The notes under the pieces: model-generated
The model's database searches: none
What the model was told of the DNA's origin: nothing
The model's input: only the letters and a program-made list of their open reading frames with translations
Assembly (NCBI GenBank): GCA_022453515.1
Contig: JAJNNY010000019.1
Location: forward strand, 186,001-250,000
Length of the DNA stretch: 64,000 nucleotides
Direction: 5' to 3'
DNA from: Astrocystis sublimbata
Lineage: Eukaryota; Ascomycota; Sordariomycetes; Xylariales; Xylariaceae
Shown: positions 63,354 to 64,000 of the stretch, piece after piece
Layout: the number at the start of each line of letters is the position of its first letter
How positions within the stretch are numbered: position 1 is the first letter of the stretch
Made by a program: the position numbers and the translations under genes

Positions 63354-64000
63354 CGCTCTCGCGGTTCTGCGAGGAGGGCCAGCGATCGGGAACGACACGC
63401 CAGGCCAGGAAGACTCAAGTCGGGCTACAGCACAGCGCTCGCTTCCTTGGGGGCGGGCAGCGATGGGTGATAGGCGGCGATCCAGGCGATCCAGGCAACC
63501 CAGGCAATACTCGATACTGTATCGATGGCAATGAATGGCAATTTGGCAAGGTAATAAGTGAGATCCACGTTCCTCTCCAACGGACGGTATATTGCCTGGC
63601 CAATCTACCAGGTCAGCGGTCGGCGTTGGCTGGGGTTGGGCAGGCTTCGGCTGGGGTTTGGGTAGGGGAGGCGGCGAGGTAATTTACGGGTACGCAGGTG
63701 GAAGTGGGAGGTAGGTCGTTAAGCCAGGCCAGACAGGTACCGCTCAGGGCTGCTGCTGCTGCTGCTGCTGCATTAGGCGTCACCCTCGAAACCCTAGGTG
63801 GTTGGTGCCAGTTGGTTTGTTGACGCACGAGGGGGACAGCCGGGGGTCGCTGAGGTACCAGGTACCTACCTAAAATACCTACCACATACACTACAGGGGC
63901 CAAACGAACACTGACCATGGATTTTACATCGTGGATATTTCCCACCTTAGGTAGGTCCTCAACATGAACACTTCAATCATGAGCCCCTCAGTAGGTACAT
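63354..64000. other. upstream region of kin1 to window edge
   Basis: Promoter and leader of the kinase gene. It contains a (CTG)7 run (63750-63771) and dense TAGGTA/CTACCTA motifs (63863-63892 and 63946-63957). No gene is supported. Confidence 0.6.
63750..63771. repeat. (CTG)7 microsatellite
   Basis: Seven CTG units about 400 nt upstream of the kinase start, in non-coding DNA. Confidence 0.85.

Noticed and set aside
63354..63398. 15-codon extension of the KIN1 frame
   Set aside because: It would start at GTG; the first ATG is at 63353.
1..64000. CRISPR array, bacterial operons or ribosome binding sites
   Set aside because: The window is eukaryotic, with spliceosomal introns. All regular repeats are simple microsatellites.

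Overview
This is a nuclear window from a filamentous ascomycete fungus. The protein set points to Sordariomycetes, possibly Hypocreales, but I cannot fix the species. The evidence is short spliceosomal introns (49-148 nt, one of 280 nt) with GTRNGT donors and YAG acceptors, a fungal SREBP with its two membrane segments and C-terminal domain, a Kha1-type antiporter, a Kin1 kinase, Caf40, a Yap-type bZIP factor and a LaeA-like methyltransferase. I rebuilt ten protein genes by joining exons. No rRNA, tRNA, CRISPR array or intact mobile element was recognised.

Layout. Left block (1-16.4 kb): the 5' part of an SRS2-type UvrD helicase (minus, running off the left edge), a divergent single-pass membrane protein with a Ser/Pro-rich tail (plus), the SREBP homologue (plus, 1026 aa), and a three-exon CIA30-domain protein (minus). 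A three-exon bZIP gene (minus) lies at 19.9-20.9 kb. From 20.9 to 41.9 kb there is no gene I can support, although base composition looks normal. Its right end holds a possible spliced or broken membrane-protein gene. Right block (41.9-64 kb): a four-exon K+/H+ antiporter (minus), a six-exon SAM methyltransferase (plus), a secreted His-rich protein with two identically spaced six-cysteine modules (plus), CAF40 (minus) and KIN1 (minus).

The genes do not form one pathway. They are mostly conserved housekeeping and regulatory genes: DNA repair, sterol/hypoxia transcription, ion homeostasis, mRNA turnover and cell polarity. The more accessory-looking genes are the bZIP factor, the methyltransferase and the cysteine-repeat protein. 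Coding sequence is only about a quarter of the window. The intergenic DNA is long and rich in two short motifs (CTACCTA/TAGGTA and TACGAGTA/TACTCGTA) and in microsatellites.

The points I found most worth a second look are the SREBP leader (about 570 nt with no ATG, then one 8-codon uORF ending 10 nt before the start), the twin cysteine modules, a perfect 25-bp inverted repeat inside the gene-free region, and the gene-free region itself. I found no clear new multi-gene system.
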